Positions 17,223-25,047 of a stretch of DNA of 64,000 nucleotides are shown piece by piece. Within the stretch, counting starts at the first letter, position 1; the number at the start of each line of letters is the position of its first letter. This stretch comes from Qipengyuania gelatinilytica (GTDB lineage Bacteria; Pseudomonadota; Alphaproteobacteria; Sphingomonadales; Sphingomonadaceae). Where the stretch lies: assembly GCF_019711315.1 (NCBI RefSeq), contig NZ_CP081294.1, positions 1,178,001 to 1,242,000 on the forward strand, written 5' to 3'. Below the pieces are notes generated by a model. It was not told the origin of the DNA. It searched no databases and was given only the letters and a program-made list of their open reading frames with translations. Made by a program: the position numbers and the translations under genes.

Positions 17223-17528
17223 CTATTGCGCTTGCCTACGCATCCATGCGTCGATTTCGTCACGATTGTAGCGAATGTTCCGCCCTTCCCCGTATCGCGG
17301 CGGAAAAACCTTATCCTTCTCGCTATCCCGAGCCATCGAGCGTTCGACCGTCAGTTCGTGCAACTTGGTCGAAGATATCGAGAGGTAGGACATCACAGCT
17401 TCGCGGTTCATCCACGGGCTAGCCGAAGCAAAGCTTTGCCGGTCGGCTTCGGCGCGCAACTCTTGCCGCACCACCTTGCGCAAAAGGGTTACTAGACCGT
17501 CTTCATGGATTGAGGCCGCTTCTGCCAT
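17223..17528 (-). CDS. HTH protein of excisionase/AlpA-like type
   Basis: A 101-aa protein whose middle part (SPWMNREAVMSYLSISSTKL) followed by VFPPRYGEGRNIRYNRDEID and AWMRR matches the winged-helix layout of excisionase/MerR-like DNA-binding proteins: a helix-turn-helix, a beta wing and a terminal Trp helix. It lies next to the integrase on the opposite strand, the usual place for a directionality factor. ATG 17528 was chosen over an upstream TTG at 17564. It may control excision or integrase expression; with the integrase broken its present role is uncertain. Confidence 0.65.
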   Translation of the reverse strand: MAEAASIHEDGLVTLLRKVVRQELRAEADRQSFASASPWMNREAVMSYLSISSTKLHELTVERSMARDSEKDKVFPPRYGEGRNIRYNRDEIDAWMRRQAQ

Positions 17529-17699
17529 GCCCCAGATATAATGATTCGCGCGGTGCCTTTGCAATATTCGCGGCCAACTTCGCGAACTCTACAAAATCGT
17601 TATTTGAATAGCGGCATTTTACGGTTCGCAAACTTAGGCTGAAGTCTTGACCGATTCGAAAAGTGCCTCCACGAATGCTAACGGAACGAGGGCGTTTAG

Positions 17700-17978
17700 A
17701 TGGACGAGGTTCGAACGATAGACTGGCAGCATTGCATGCAAGCCGAGTTCGTCGCAAAGGCGCGGGCACGACCAATCGATTTCCAGCAAGACGATACGCA
17801 TGTAGTCCTGCCGATAGACGATAGGTTTGACACCATAGCGGTGCGTGATTGGCTACTCGATACGACCGGCGATGGCTTCACCTTCACCGGTATATTTCAC
17901 GAACGGTATCTGGTCGGCATTCTAGTAGGGTTCGACGAGGAAGACGCGGCGATGTTGTTCCGTCTCGCGTTCCTCTAG
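17700..17978 (+). CDS. Hypothetical protein
   Basis: A 92-aa acidic protein (DDTHVVLPIDDRFDTIAVRD in the middle, GILVGFDEEDAAMLFRLAFL at the end) with no recognised domain, membrane segment or signal peptide. It overlaps the convergent downstream gene by four bases, a compact arrangement typical of phage-related elements. Confidence 0.5.
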   Translation: MDEVRTIDWQHCMQAEFVAKARARPIDFQQDDTHVVLPIDDRFDTIAVRDWLLDTTGDGFTFTGIFHERYLVGILVGFDEEDAAMLFRLAFL

Positions 17979-18271
17979 ATCGCACCTTTCAATATCAGCT
18001 TGTGCGAGGTCCGGTCCGCTTCCTGCGCGGTCCGGTTGAACTTTCGGCGAGTGTTGTCGAGGCATGTCCCCGCGACGACCAGTTGCGCTCTAATGCGGTC
18101 AATCTCGGCCATCATATCCAAGTGCTCGGAAACAAGGCCGGTGCCATCTTCTGTCAAATAATCGAGACCCCATCCGAGTTGAGAGATACCGGCAAATTCG
18201 CGGTCCAGCGTTTCGTCAAACCGCGCGAGGGCGGTCAGCAAGCCTTTCGTCGTTTCCTCTAGCGAAGGCAC
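17975..18271 (-). CDS. Hypothetical helical protein
   Basis: A 98-aa, mostly helical protein (SLEETTKGLLTALARFDETL at the N-terminus and EHLDMMAEIDRIRAQL in the middle). No recognised family. It is convergent with the preceding gene, overlapping at the stops. It probably belongs to the integrated element. Function unknown. Confidence 0.5.
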   Translation of the reverse strand: MPSLEETTKGLLTALARFDETLDREFAGISQLGWGLDYLTEDGTGLVSEHLDMMAEIDRIRAQLVVAGTCLDNTRRKFNRTAQEADRTSHKLILKGAI

Positions 18272-18376
18272 GGGTCTTGTCCGTCAATCATGCCGGTATT
18301 TATCAGGCGTCGGAGTTTGGCGAACTGACTCTGCAACCTCTTCCCAAGGTTCGCAGAACCGGTTATCGAAAAGACC

Positions 18377-18431
18377 GGAGTGGAGAACACGGGCCGCTGC
18401 TAGGCACTCACCAGAGCTTGTTCTCCACTCC
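18377..18431. repeat. 13-bp perfect inverted repeat in a noncoding stretch
   Basis: GGAGTGGAGAACA (18377-18389) and its complement (18419-18431) flank a 29-nt spacer. The region 18272-18679 around it holds no convincing gene. The repeat could be an operator, an RNA hairpin or part of an origin; nothing in sequence decides. Confidence 0.6.
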
Positions 18432-18679
18432 CTCCGATAGGCTCTCTTATCGAGCCGCTCACCCCATCAGAGTTGGCCTGACAACCGTTATACCGATTGG
18501 GAAAGATCATTCGAAAGGGGGGTGGGAAAGAAAAACCGGAAGAAAACCTATTGCCCCTCCGAAACGGCAGAATTCAGCCATTCTCGGTGCGCGTTATGCA
18601 CAAGCGGTTTTCCCGAGATGATGATTTCATAATCCTTCTGCACTTTGAACGCGTTCCATTTCTGTTCCATAGCGCGCGA

Positions 18680-18913
18680 ATGGTCAGCCATAACATTCGC
18701 ACCCTTACCGACCTCGCTAGGTCTGGTTACCTCTTGAAGGTGGTTTGTCGGTCCGGCCACGATGCGCGCCTCGACCCCATGACCCTGATCGCTAGGCAGA
18801 TTGTCCGGTTGAAGGCTCTCGAAGGCCAGTTGAAGTGCCGGAGTTGCGGTAGTCGAAAAGTCGATTATTGTGCGGTGATGGGACCGGAAGTGTGGTCCAA
18901 TGGGGGAGGCTAG
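18680..18913 (+). CDS. Small protein with zinc-ribbon-like cysteines
   Basis: A 77-aa protein with LLKVVCRSGHDARLDP, then LKCRSCGSRKVDYC. A C-x2-C pair (CRSC) plus earlier Cys/His residues suggests a degenerate zinc ribbon, as in small DNA-associated proteins of sphingomonad mobile elements. The frame is open further upstream (to 18497), but the upstream part reads poorly, so ATG 18680 is preferred without a strong Shine-Dalgarno. It ends three bases before the next start, so the two are probably co-transcribed. Confidence 0.5.
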   Translation: MVSHNIRTLTDLARSGYLLKVVCRSGHDARLDPMTLIARQIVRLKALEGQLKCRSCGSRKVDYCAVMGPEVWSNGGG

Positions 18914-18915
18914 CG

Positions 18916-19170
18916 ATGTGGCCATTCGAGAAGCGGCAAGACGGTGAACACTTCCTGTCATGGCTCTGGGGGCAAGTCGCCATAGCTTTCGGCTCGGTGT
19001 TCATCTTGGTCATGGTCGCTGGGGTTTTCGAGATTATGTTCGAAAAGGAAGAACCAGTAGTGAAGCCTTATGTCTATATCCCCGCTGGCGGTGGGTATGC
19101 CGATAATTATGAAGAACCTGAGTGCTACACCGATTGGGATGGACGCAACAATCCGACAGTGTGCGAATGA
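18916..19170 (+). CDS. Small single-pass membrane protein
   Basis: An 84-aa protein with one membrane segment (QVAIAFGSVFILVMVAGVF, about residues 18-36) and an acidic, tyrosine-rich outer tail with two cysteines (PECYTDWDGR...TVCE). GGGGGAGG lies upstream of the ATG with good spacing. Family not recognised. It immediately follows the zinc-ribbon-like gene. Confidence 0.55.
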   Translation: MWPFEKRQDGEHFLSWLWGQVAIAFGSVFILVMVAGVFEIMFEKEEPVVKPYVYIPAGGGYADNYEEPECYTDWDGRNNPTVCE

Positions 19171-19218
19171 TGGACAGTTTGGGCGACGACTTCTGACGCA
19201 GCGATAAATACCGCTGTA

Positions 19219-19695
19219 ATGGACCATCAAAGCTTAGCTTATATACTCACTGCAACCGCCTCATTGGGAGGCGTCGGCGTAGTTCTCCGATGGTTTCTGA
19301 AAAGTGGCATCAACGATGTGTTGGAGCAGGAACGCAAGGAGCGGGCGGAAGAAAACGCGGCGCAATCGGAGCGCTTAATGGTGACCGATAATCGCCTCGA
19401 AAAGTTGGAGCGCGATCTTGGACATCACAAAGATAACGCGAAGCAAGAGTCGCTGGCTTTCAAAAAGCGTTTCGACAAGATTGATGAGGTTCTAAGCGAA
19501 CTGTCGAAAAGCTACGCCAAGAATGCCAGTCACCTAGAGCGCTTCATCGATGTCGCGAAGATCGAGAACAAGATGAAGCTGGACGCGCTTGATCGCGTCG
19601 AGAAGAAGTTAGGCGACCAAGATGCTGCGCATCGTCAGTGGATTGAGCAGATTACGAAATCACTGCGGGAAGTGACGACGCGAAAGGCGGACTAG
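19219..19695 (+). CDS. Membrane-anchored coiled-coil protein
   Basis: A 158-aa protein with an N-terminal membrane segment (YILTATASLGGVGVVLRWFL, residues 7-26) and then a long, highly charged coiled coil (about residues 33-150, EQERKERAEENAAQSERLM onward). The layout resembles small phage or satellite membrane proteins, such as superinfection-exclusion or spanin-like factors, but no specific family is recognised. Confidence 0.55.
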   Translation: MDHQSLAYILTATASLGGVGVVLRWFLKSGINDVLEQERKERAEENAAQSERLMVTDNRLEKLERDLGHHKDNAKQESLAFKKRFDKIDEVLSELSKSYAKNASHLERFIDVAKIENKMKLDALDRVEKKLGDQDAAHRQWIEQITKSLREVTTRKAD

Positions 19696-19742
19696 CGGAT
19701 CAGGGGCCATGAAGGCGAAGGAATTCGAGGTCATCCTCAATC

Positions 19743-20336
19743 CTAAAAACCAAGCTTCCTCCGAACTTCGCTCATATCCATGGGCCTGTGGTAGTAGCTA
19801 CGGCGAATGTAATCGTCGCCGCCATGAAGCCATTTACGCGGAGCGTTATCGATAATCGCTTCGGCCAATTCTTCGTCTGGGAGATTTCGATAGCTATAAA
19901 GCGTGACCTCCATCAACGCCATGTTCTTGCGCCTCGCGCGAACCGCAATCTCGTTTGCCGATTTCTTCTTCAACTTGGTGAGAATGGCTAAGGATGGGAG
20001 CGGATTACCGGACACACGATGGATGGGAAAATCGCCGTATCCCTCTTTATCGATGCTACTGATTGACTGGACCGGCGTAGTCAGTCCTTCTTGCGGTAGC
20101 GAAATCGCATTCGCATCGAGCAAAGTTGCCCTGATGAACCTCATTGCAGCGGCCTTTGTAGCTTGCTCACAAGCACCGGCCTGACCACTGGCATGCGCGA
20201 AATGCCACGCGAGTTCATCACCTTGCTTGGCGACCAGTTCTACACCGCATTCGCATCGCAATTTCTGTTGCGCGCCGCGTTGCGCATCACCGATGCGAAT
20301 GAGTTCACCATCGGCGTTATGACCCTCGACAATCAT
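19743..20336 (-). CDS. CoiA-like zinc-motif protein
   Basis: A 197-aa protein. Near the N-terminus it reads KLRCECGVELVAKQGDELAW then HFAHASG and a later C, the Cys-x-Cys...HFAH...C pattern seen at the start of competence-CoiA-like and related nuclease-associated proteins. The C-terminal half is rich in basic residues (LTKLKKKSANEIAVRARRK) and contains no nuclease motif I can identify. ATG 20336 has GCGAGG upstream; an upstream GTG at 20435 would add an unusual N-terminus. It may recognise nucleic acid. The stretch 20337-20866 upstream holds nothing I can support. Confidence 0.55.
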   Translation of the reverse strand: MIVEGHNADGELIRIGDAQRGAQQKLRCECGVELVAKQGDELAWHFAHASGQAGACEQATKAAAMRFIRATLLDANAISLPQEGLTTPVQSISSIDKEGYGDFPIHRVSGNPLPSLAILTKLKKKSANEIAVRARRKNMALMEVTLYSYRNLPDEELAEAIIDNAPRKWLHGGDDYIRRSYYHRPMDMSEVRRKLGF

Positions 20337-20866
20337 GGCCTCGCCGGTATGGCCGATACGATATCCAAGTGAATTGCGATGGTCCTGCACAGCTATCCTT
20401 CGTCGGATATTGCTTCCAGAATGCACTTCGGGCACAAAGAAAGCAGGGGACGGTTACCGGTCACTTTCGACTTCTGGCCATGACAACCAGAAGGGCCTTC
20501 ACACCGACCAGCAACGGTCCCCCCATTACCCAGCTTGGACCCTGAGCAATGTTGCTACCTCCTTGTAGCACCGGTTCTTGAAAGCAGGAAAAACTTACCC
20601 GCAATTTCTCCACAAGCCGGTGCCGAAACCCGAAATTCTGTTCAGGCCCTTATTAGAATGTGAATCAGAGCGCGTGTTCACACAAGAGGGTCAACGATAT
20701 TTTGGCGTTTGCATCGGTGCGCCGCCTCTATCGGGCTTGTCCTTCGTGCTGCGTATGACCAATCCCAGCATGACCGTAGCAAAAAGCAAGTTGCGAAATG
20801 CGGCTGGGGAAAACTAATGTTCGCATCACCGCTAGAGCACCGTGTGCATTCTTGAATCACTTCTAA

Positions 20867-21604
20867 TTACCACTTTGATCGCTCATTTATCTTCTGGAGC
20901 AAGCCAAGTGCGATGCCGAGAGACATCCCCATCTCAGTCATTTTTAGAGATGTTTTCACACCGACAAGATGTTCGCTACCGAAGACATCAGTGCGAACTG
21001 CGCCAAACTGCTCACTATCGGAGCCGCCAAAACCATGGTCAGTAAGAGTTTGTTGAACCGATATCAGGTTTGACGCGAGGAGATGTTCATACTCCAAAAC
21101 GCGCCCAATTTTTTGTCGGATAACTTCATCGGTTGATTCCAACTCGTAAAGCCCGAAATTCAAGTTCAAATTTCCCCATTTTTCGGAATTCTTTTTAACG
21201 ACACAGCAAATCTCCGAAAACAGTTTCGCGGTCGCCGGTGTAAAATTCGAAATTAGCTTGATGTTGCGCCGGTCGCGCGCCGCTTCATTGCCCTCTGCCG
21301 CGTTCGCGAGGAGTTTCGCGAAAAGCTCCTGAATTTCCGGTTCGTCCTCTTCGCTGACCTTATCGAACCAAGTCACCGCATACCGTTCAGTTACGGAGTT
21401 GCGATCAAGCTTAAGACCGCGCTCCGACAGTTCCTTTTCAAGTTTTTGCTGTGCTTTGGCGGCATTCTTGATCCGCCAAGCGACGATCTTATCACCTACC
21501 AAGCCCTGCCAAACTTCCGATAGAGTTCCACCTGCGGCATTAACCGCAGGCGTAGCAGCCTTGCCCGCCTCCTTAGCTACAATCGGCAGTAGATTTTCGC
21601 CCAT
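20867..21604 (-). CDS. Abi-alpha/DUF4393-like protein (putative abortive-infection factor)
   Basis: A 245-aa protein resembling the Abi-alpha/DUF4393 (or related DUF2806) group: an N-terminal segment (LLPIVAKEAGKAATPAVNAA, then GGTLSEVWQGLVGDKIVAWR), a helical stretch (AAKAQQKLEKELSERG), the conserved EPEIQELFAKLLANAA block and RRNIKLISNFTPATAKLF. Members of this group have been linked to abortive infection, but mechanism is poorly known. ATG 21604 is preferred to GTG 21613. It is the last of three leftward genes, about 100 bp after the 382-aa partner, with a hairpin in between. Family assignment is by eye. Confidence 0.6.
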   Translation of the reverse strand: MGENLLPIVAKEAGKAATPAVNAAGGTLSEVWQGLVGDKIVAWRIKNAAKAQQKLEKELSERGLKLDRNSVTERYAVTWFDKVSEEDEPEIQELFAKLLANAAEGNEAARDRRNIKLISNFTPATAKLFSEICCVVKKNSEKWGNLNLNFGLYELESTDEVIRQKIGRVLEYEHLLASNLISVQQTLTDHGFGGSDSEQFGAVRTDVFGSEHLVGVKTSLKMTEMGMSLGIALGLLQKINERSKW

Positions 21605-21628
21605 TTTGGTCACTCGCGTAGATCTTTA

Positions 21629-21667
21629 GGGTAGGGAAGCGGCAAGGTTTCGGCCTTGCCACTACCC
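21629..21667 (-). terminator. Two-part hairpin between the partner gene and the Abi-alpha-like gene
   Basis: GGCAAGG (21641-21647) pairs with CCTTGCC (21654-21660), and GGGTAG (21629-21634) pairs with CTACCC (21662-21667), making a longer interrupted stem. It lies in the gap between the two leftward genes, so it may attenuate expression of the distal one. Confidence 0.5.
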
Positions 21668-21707
21668 CTCATATTATGCGTTCAAATTAGACGAACAACG
21701 CATAACC

Positions 21708-22856
21708 TTAGGCTTCCAATTCCTCGCGGCGCTCAGAAGCTTCCTGCCTAATTTTTAAGGATATCGCTACAAACTCAGCAAACTCGGTCTCATCACTTAC
21801 AGCGTCGATCCAATGCTGACGCAAATTGTTTAACTTTTGCAGCGCTGGATGCATTGCCGAGATAGCCTTGCCCGCACCATCGCTTAAGAAGTTGGCTAAC
21901 TCGTCCCTTTCCAATTCGTAGGCCTCATCTCCATCAAAATCGAACGAGTGTTTGTTCCCAGATAGCCACGGATAAACTTCAGCAAGAGATCGAGTTTGCT
22001 CGATAGGAATGGAGGCTTTGAAACCTAAATCATCAGATTCCTTATGAGTGCCGGGGTGCACATCGTTATATCCGTGGTATCGCCACTCCTTCCCCGGGCC
22101 TCTTCTCCCCCTTCCTGAAAAACCGTCCTCTTTACTCCCTTCTATTACGAGCCATTTCTTTATGTATTTCCGATAGATGCTGCGTCTCTCGGTCTTAAAG
22201 GAGTTGGTTTTGTGCCAACCCACATGATGCTCACGAGGGTATGCTGCGATTGAGTTGGACCAACGCTCTCGGTTTTGCTTGAGCAAATTCGCTGCGTAAA
22301 CGATGCCTTGCTGCTCGCCTTCCTCAAGCCAACTAGAGAAAATTTGCTCCCATTGGGTCAGGTATGCGAGTTCCAGATTCTTGATAACTTCCGCGTCTTC
22401 TCCGAGGCGACGCATTGTATCGAGAACGGCCAAGTGCAAAATTGATGCAGGCACGGACATCAAGAATGCCGAAAATCCCTTTTCCATTAATTCGAAACAA
22501 AGAAGCCTTGTCGGCATCTCAAGCTCTCTCACCCGCTGCAAAGCTGCTTCGGGCGAATTCGGTATGAGCTTCGCCACGACTTCCAGATTGCTTCGATAGG
22601 CCTCCACCTCGTCGCGAATTTGATCTATACCATGTGCTCGCAATTCGGCGGAAATGAACACTTGCATCTCATCAAGCTTCCGCAAAATTACCTGTTGGTT
22701 ATCTAGCACTCGCCCTAGGCGACGATCTATTGAACGCAAGAGGTCGAGTTCCTCCTGCTCCCTCCTATTCTTCTGATAAGCTTGCCACGCCGCGTAAGCG
22801 AATTTGGCGATTGCCACTACGGTCGTCGGCTCCACATAAACTTTTTCGTTTTGCAA
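21708..22856 (-). CDS. Unknown 382-aa helical protein, partner in the putative defence cassette
   Basis: No family recognised. The N-terminus has a moderately hydrophobic helix (VVAIAKFAYAAWQAYQK) followed by a coiled coil (QEELDLLRSIDRRLGRVLDN). A long helical region with an apolar stretch (FSAFLMSVPASILHLAVLD, about residues 126-144) follows, then a charged middle section rich in Trp/Tyr/His (about 195-260) and a helical C-terminus. This could suit a membrane-acting effector, but that is inference. The start is TTG at 22856, preceded by GAGGGGGG. It is the second of three leftward genes. Confidence 0.65.
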   Translation of the reverse strand: MQNEKVYVEPTTVVAIAKFAYAAWQAYQKNRREQEELDLLRSIDRRLGRVLDNQQVILRKLDEMQVFISAELRAHGIDQIRDEVEAYRSNLEVVAKLIPNSPEAALQRVRELEMPTRLLCFELMEKGFSAFLMSVPASILHLAVLDTMRRLGEDAEVIKNLELAYLTQWEQIFSSWLEEGEQQGIVYAANLLKQNRERWSNSIAAYPREHHVGWHKTNSFKTERRSIYRKYIKKWLVIEGSKEDGFSGRGRRGPGKEWRYHGYNDVHPGTHKESDDLGFKASIPIEQTRSLAEVYPWLSGNKHSFDFDGDEAYELERDELANFLSDGAGKAISAMHPALQKLNNLRQHWIDAVSDETEFAEFVAISLKIRQEASERREELEA

Positions 22857-22931
22857 AATTTCCCCCCTCGGTCTTTGTCTAAGTTGCTAGAGCTTGAAGA
22901 GCTTAAACCGGTTTGTCCAATCTTCAACAGA

Positions 22932-23243
22932 CTAGCGACCAACTCGATAAAGAACTTCATCGGCATCACTGATCAAAGCGTTCTCGCGAAGGAAGGAGAT
23001 CATAGCTTCGGCTTCGCGCATCTTAGCAAAGCGCCTTTCCAGCACTTCCAGTGTCTCGATGTGATCTCGGGTGAGGCCAAGCGGTCCACTCGATAACTCG
23101 CGGATCGTTAGGTGTCCGCTCAACAGCGAAGCAATAGACATCAAAAGGGCGGTGGTTCGCGCTTCTGCTACGACTTTAGAGTGATCGACCCATAAATCAT
23201 TTAGGTAGTCGGCGTGGTTCGGCGATGCGCTACGATTTGTCAT
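22932..23243 (-). CDS. Hypothetical helical protein (first gene of the leftward cassette)
   Basis: A 103-aa, largely helical protein (LLMSIASLLSGHLTIREL; HIETLEVLERRFAKMREAEA). No domain recognised. ATG 23243 heads the three-gene leftward set and faces the AlpA operon, sharing a 100-bp divergent control region with it. The position suggests a regulator or antitoxin-like role, which the sequence does not prove. Confidence 0.55.
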   Translation of the reverse strand: MTNRSASPNHADYLNDLWVDHSKVVAEARTTALLMSIASLLSGHLTIRELSSGPLGLTRDHIETLEVLERRFAKMREAEAMISFLRENALISDADEVLYRVGR

Positions 23244-23311
23244 CCTCTATTTATATCCGAGGAGGGCTGAGGAGGCATTATAAATATTTAGGAGCGCCGA
23301 ATAGGTTTGAT

Positions 23312-23357
23312 AAATAACGGTCCACACATAGTTGGAGAAAAACATGGACCGTTATTT
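23312..23357. promoter_or_regulatory. 13-bp inverted repeat enclosing the alpA ribosome-binding site
   Basis: AAATAACGGTCCA (23312-23324) and TGGACCGTTATTT (23345-23357) are perfect complements. The right arm begins one base into the alpA ATG, and the 20-nt loop holds the Shine-Dalgarno (GGAG). It could be a DNA operator for AlpA itself or an RNA hairpin that locks the start codon. Confidence 0.7.
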
Positions 23358-23511
23358 GAATATAGACGAACTTGCCGAACTTCTCACGGTCGGAAAATCT
23401 TCGTTACAAGCGCTACGCTCAGACGAGAGTTTTCCGAGGCCCAAGCGTATTGGCAAGCGCCGCCTCGTTTGGAATGCCCGAGAAATAATCGAATGGGTAG
23501 AAGCACAATGA
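23344..23511 (+). CDS. AlpA-like helix-turn-helix regulator
   Basis: A 55-aa protein. It begins MDRYLNIDELAELLTVGKSS, continues SFPRPKRIGKRRLVWNAREI and ends IEWVEAQ, which is the standard AlpA/excisionase-type winged helix: an HTH, the FPRPKRIG(K)R wing and a terminal W helix. AlpA-type proteins activate integrase or other genes of prophage satellites. GGAG lies eight bases upstream of the ATG. Its TGA overlaps the next start (ATGA), making a coupled operon of three genes. Confidence 0.85.
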   Translation: MDRYLNIDELAELLTVGKSSLQALRSDESFPRPKRIGKRRLVWNAREIIEWVEAQ

Positions 23512-23900
23512 TTGGCTTCCCAGACGACCTAGACGCTACGCTCGACCAACTGGGTCATTCCTCGAGGGTCCGCGAAGGCGATATCGGCACCGACCATCTA
23601 TCCCAACTTCGAGAGGAACGCCGAAAGAAGTATTTCGAAGAGTGCACGATGGCGGCGCTCGAATTTCTGACCCAGCGCGACGAGAAGTTCGCGGCAGAGT
23701 TCGTCGCGCGCTCGAACGGCGAACCCGTTGAGTTCGACATTCCAGCACTCACGAAGCTTATGACCGAATTCGGCACTACCTTGGGCAATGGCAACGCTAG
23801 CCAACACCAATTTCGACAACTCACCAAGGCAACTCTCACCAAAGCGCTCCTCATGTTGGGCGACGATAGCTTAGTTGCAGAATATGGTTTTACGCTATGA
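23508..23900 (+). CDS. Hypothetical protein, second gene of the AlpA operon
   Basis: A 130-aa acidic, helical protein (DDLDATLDQLGHSSRVREGD and ECTMAALEFLTQRDEKFAAE). No family recognised. Start and stop both overlap neighbours by four bases (ATGA), so production is probably linked to AlpA and to the third gene. Placement fits a replication- or packaging-related role in a satellite, but no motif supports this. Confidence 0.7.
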   Translation: MIGFPDDLDATLDQLGHSSRVREGDIGTDHLSQLREERRKKYFEECTMAALEFLTQRDEKFAAEFVARSNGEPVEFDIPALTKLMTEFGTTLGNGNASQHQFRQLTKATLTKALLMLGDDSLVAEYGFTL

Positions 23901-24577
23901 ATAGCGGCGAAATCCTCGTGGAGCGTCTTCGAAATTCGGTCAAACCAGAGATCGGCTTTCACGACGCACTTAAAGTAGTCCTAGAGCGGGCAGAAACCGA
24001 CCCTGCGATCAAGGAAATGGTCTTAGCCAAACTAGGTGCCAAAAGCTCGCTCAACGCAATCCTAGACCCCTTTCCGGACCACCCTCAACGCTTCGAGGTT
24101 TCGATCTGGGATAACCAGTATGGGAGAGAGGTATCGAAGGTTGAAGCCCGTTACTGCATTGCGGTGACAGCATTCGAAAACCGCAAGACAGTTTTCGAAG
24201 GCAAAGCCGACCTTCGCGACATCGAAACCGTGATAAAAAAAGCGAAGCGGTGGAAGATGACCGAATTAGAGAAAGCGAGTTTAGCGAAGATAGCGAGCGA
24301 CTATCCCGATAGCCTAGTTGGGAGGATGATTATCCATAAGCGCGGCACGGGAGGTCGGCATGTCCACGAAGACCACTTCGTAGTTTGCCGCGATCCTGTG
24401 ACAGCCGGTGATGTTCGGCTCGTCATACCGAAAAGGGAAATCGAGATCGGGGGCTTCGTCACGACCTTGCCGGATGGGTCCGCTTTCGCGACCAAATCCA
24501 ATGCCAAGGGCAAAAGCCGCATTCTCTTTCAATCGAGACTTAATAAAAGAAGCGAGTGCAATTGGTCTAGTTGGTAA
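23897..24577 (+). CDS. Hypothetical protein, third gene of the AlpA operon
   Basis: A 226-aa protein with a helical N-terminal third and a beta-rich, positively charged remainder (RFEVSIWDNQYGREVSKVEA; GRMIIHKRGTGGRHVHEDHF). No catalytic motif is identified; the His-rich stretch GRHVHEDHF is notable. It is translationally coupled to the preceding gene. The stop lies 18 bases before the repeat cluster at 24596. Function unknown. Confidence 0.7.
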   Translation: MNSGEILVERLRNSVKPEIGFHDALKVVLERAETDPAIKEMVLAKLGAKSSLNAILDPFPDHPQRFEVSIWDNQYGREVSKVEARYCIAVTAFENRKTVFEGKADLRDIETVIKKAKRWKMTELEKASLAKIASDYPDSLVGRMIIHKRGTGGRHVHEDHFVVCRDPVTAGDVRLVIPKREIEIGGFVTTLPDGSAFATKSNAKGKSRILFQSRLNKRSECNWSSW

Positions 24578-24595
24578 GCCTTCTTGGCCTTACAT

Positions 24596-24800
24596 TTCTA
24601 GTAACTATCCACCATGGTTATATAAGGGATAGTTACTAGAAGTGTATCACTTCGAAATAGCCGTTCTGCGAACGAAAAATGGCAGAAAACCAAGGTTCAC
24701 GCCTTACACCTCTAACTAGAAGTGCTATCCGTTCTGCGAACGGGGAATGTCGCTTTCAAAAGACCAGTCTATCTCGCTTTCAAAAGAAATTGGAAAGCCA
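24596..24800. repeat. Cluster of inverted and direct repeats (candidate origin or control region)
   Basis: A 15-bp perfect inverted repeat lies at 24596-24610 and 24627-24641 (TTCTAGTAACTATCC and complement). Downstream, CTAGAAGTG followed by TATC or CTATCC occurs twice, the palindrome-containing CCGTTCTGCGAACG occurs twice (near 24661 and 24729), and TCGCTTTCAAAAGA occurs twice (near 24750 and 24775). No gene is visible from 24578 to 24891. Such density suggests protein-binding sites, for example an origin, packaging site or regulatory array. Confidence 0.65.
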
Positions 24801-24891
24801 GCGCTCCTGTCCGTATAGGCGACCCCGGCTACGGTCGGCACCTTGACCGCGATAATGACGGAATTGGCTGCGAATAACCGCGCAACTGAGG

Positions 24892-25047
24892 CTATCCGGT
24901 AACAAGGCGGAACAGCGCGCATGCCACTGCGAAGTAGAAAAGAAGCTTCAACGCCCCTGCTACGAGCCACAAGAACCCCACCAGTTTGAGAAAAGTCATC
25001 CCGAGGCTTGGGTCTTCAACAATTCTCACATCTATCACTCTCGCCAT
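24892..25047 (-). CDS. Very small membrane protein
   Basis: A 51-aa protein with one hydrophobic region (FLKLVGFLWLVAGALKLLFY then FAVACALFRLV) after a short charged N-terminus (MARVIDVRIVEDPSLG). AAAGGAGG sits six bases before the ATG, a very strong Shine-Dalgarno. The bases upstream (CCTCC GATAAA GGAGG) can fold into a hairpin that hides the Shine-Dalgarno, so translation may be controlled. Family not recognised; toxin-like size, but no proof. Confidence 0.55.
   Translation of the reverse strand: MARVIDVRIVEDPSLGMTFLKLVGFLWLVAGALKLLFYFAVACALFRLVTG

Noticed and set aside
18497..18679. Upstream extension of the small zinc-ribbon-like gene
   Set aside because: The extension reads as low-quality sequence without a ribosome-binding site; the recognisable part begins at ATG 18680.
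20578..20817. A 79-codon plus-strand frame between the CoiA-like and Abi-alpha-like genes
   Set aside because: No Shine-Dalgarno, no motif and odd composition; the stretch 20337-20866 is treated as noncoding.
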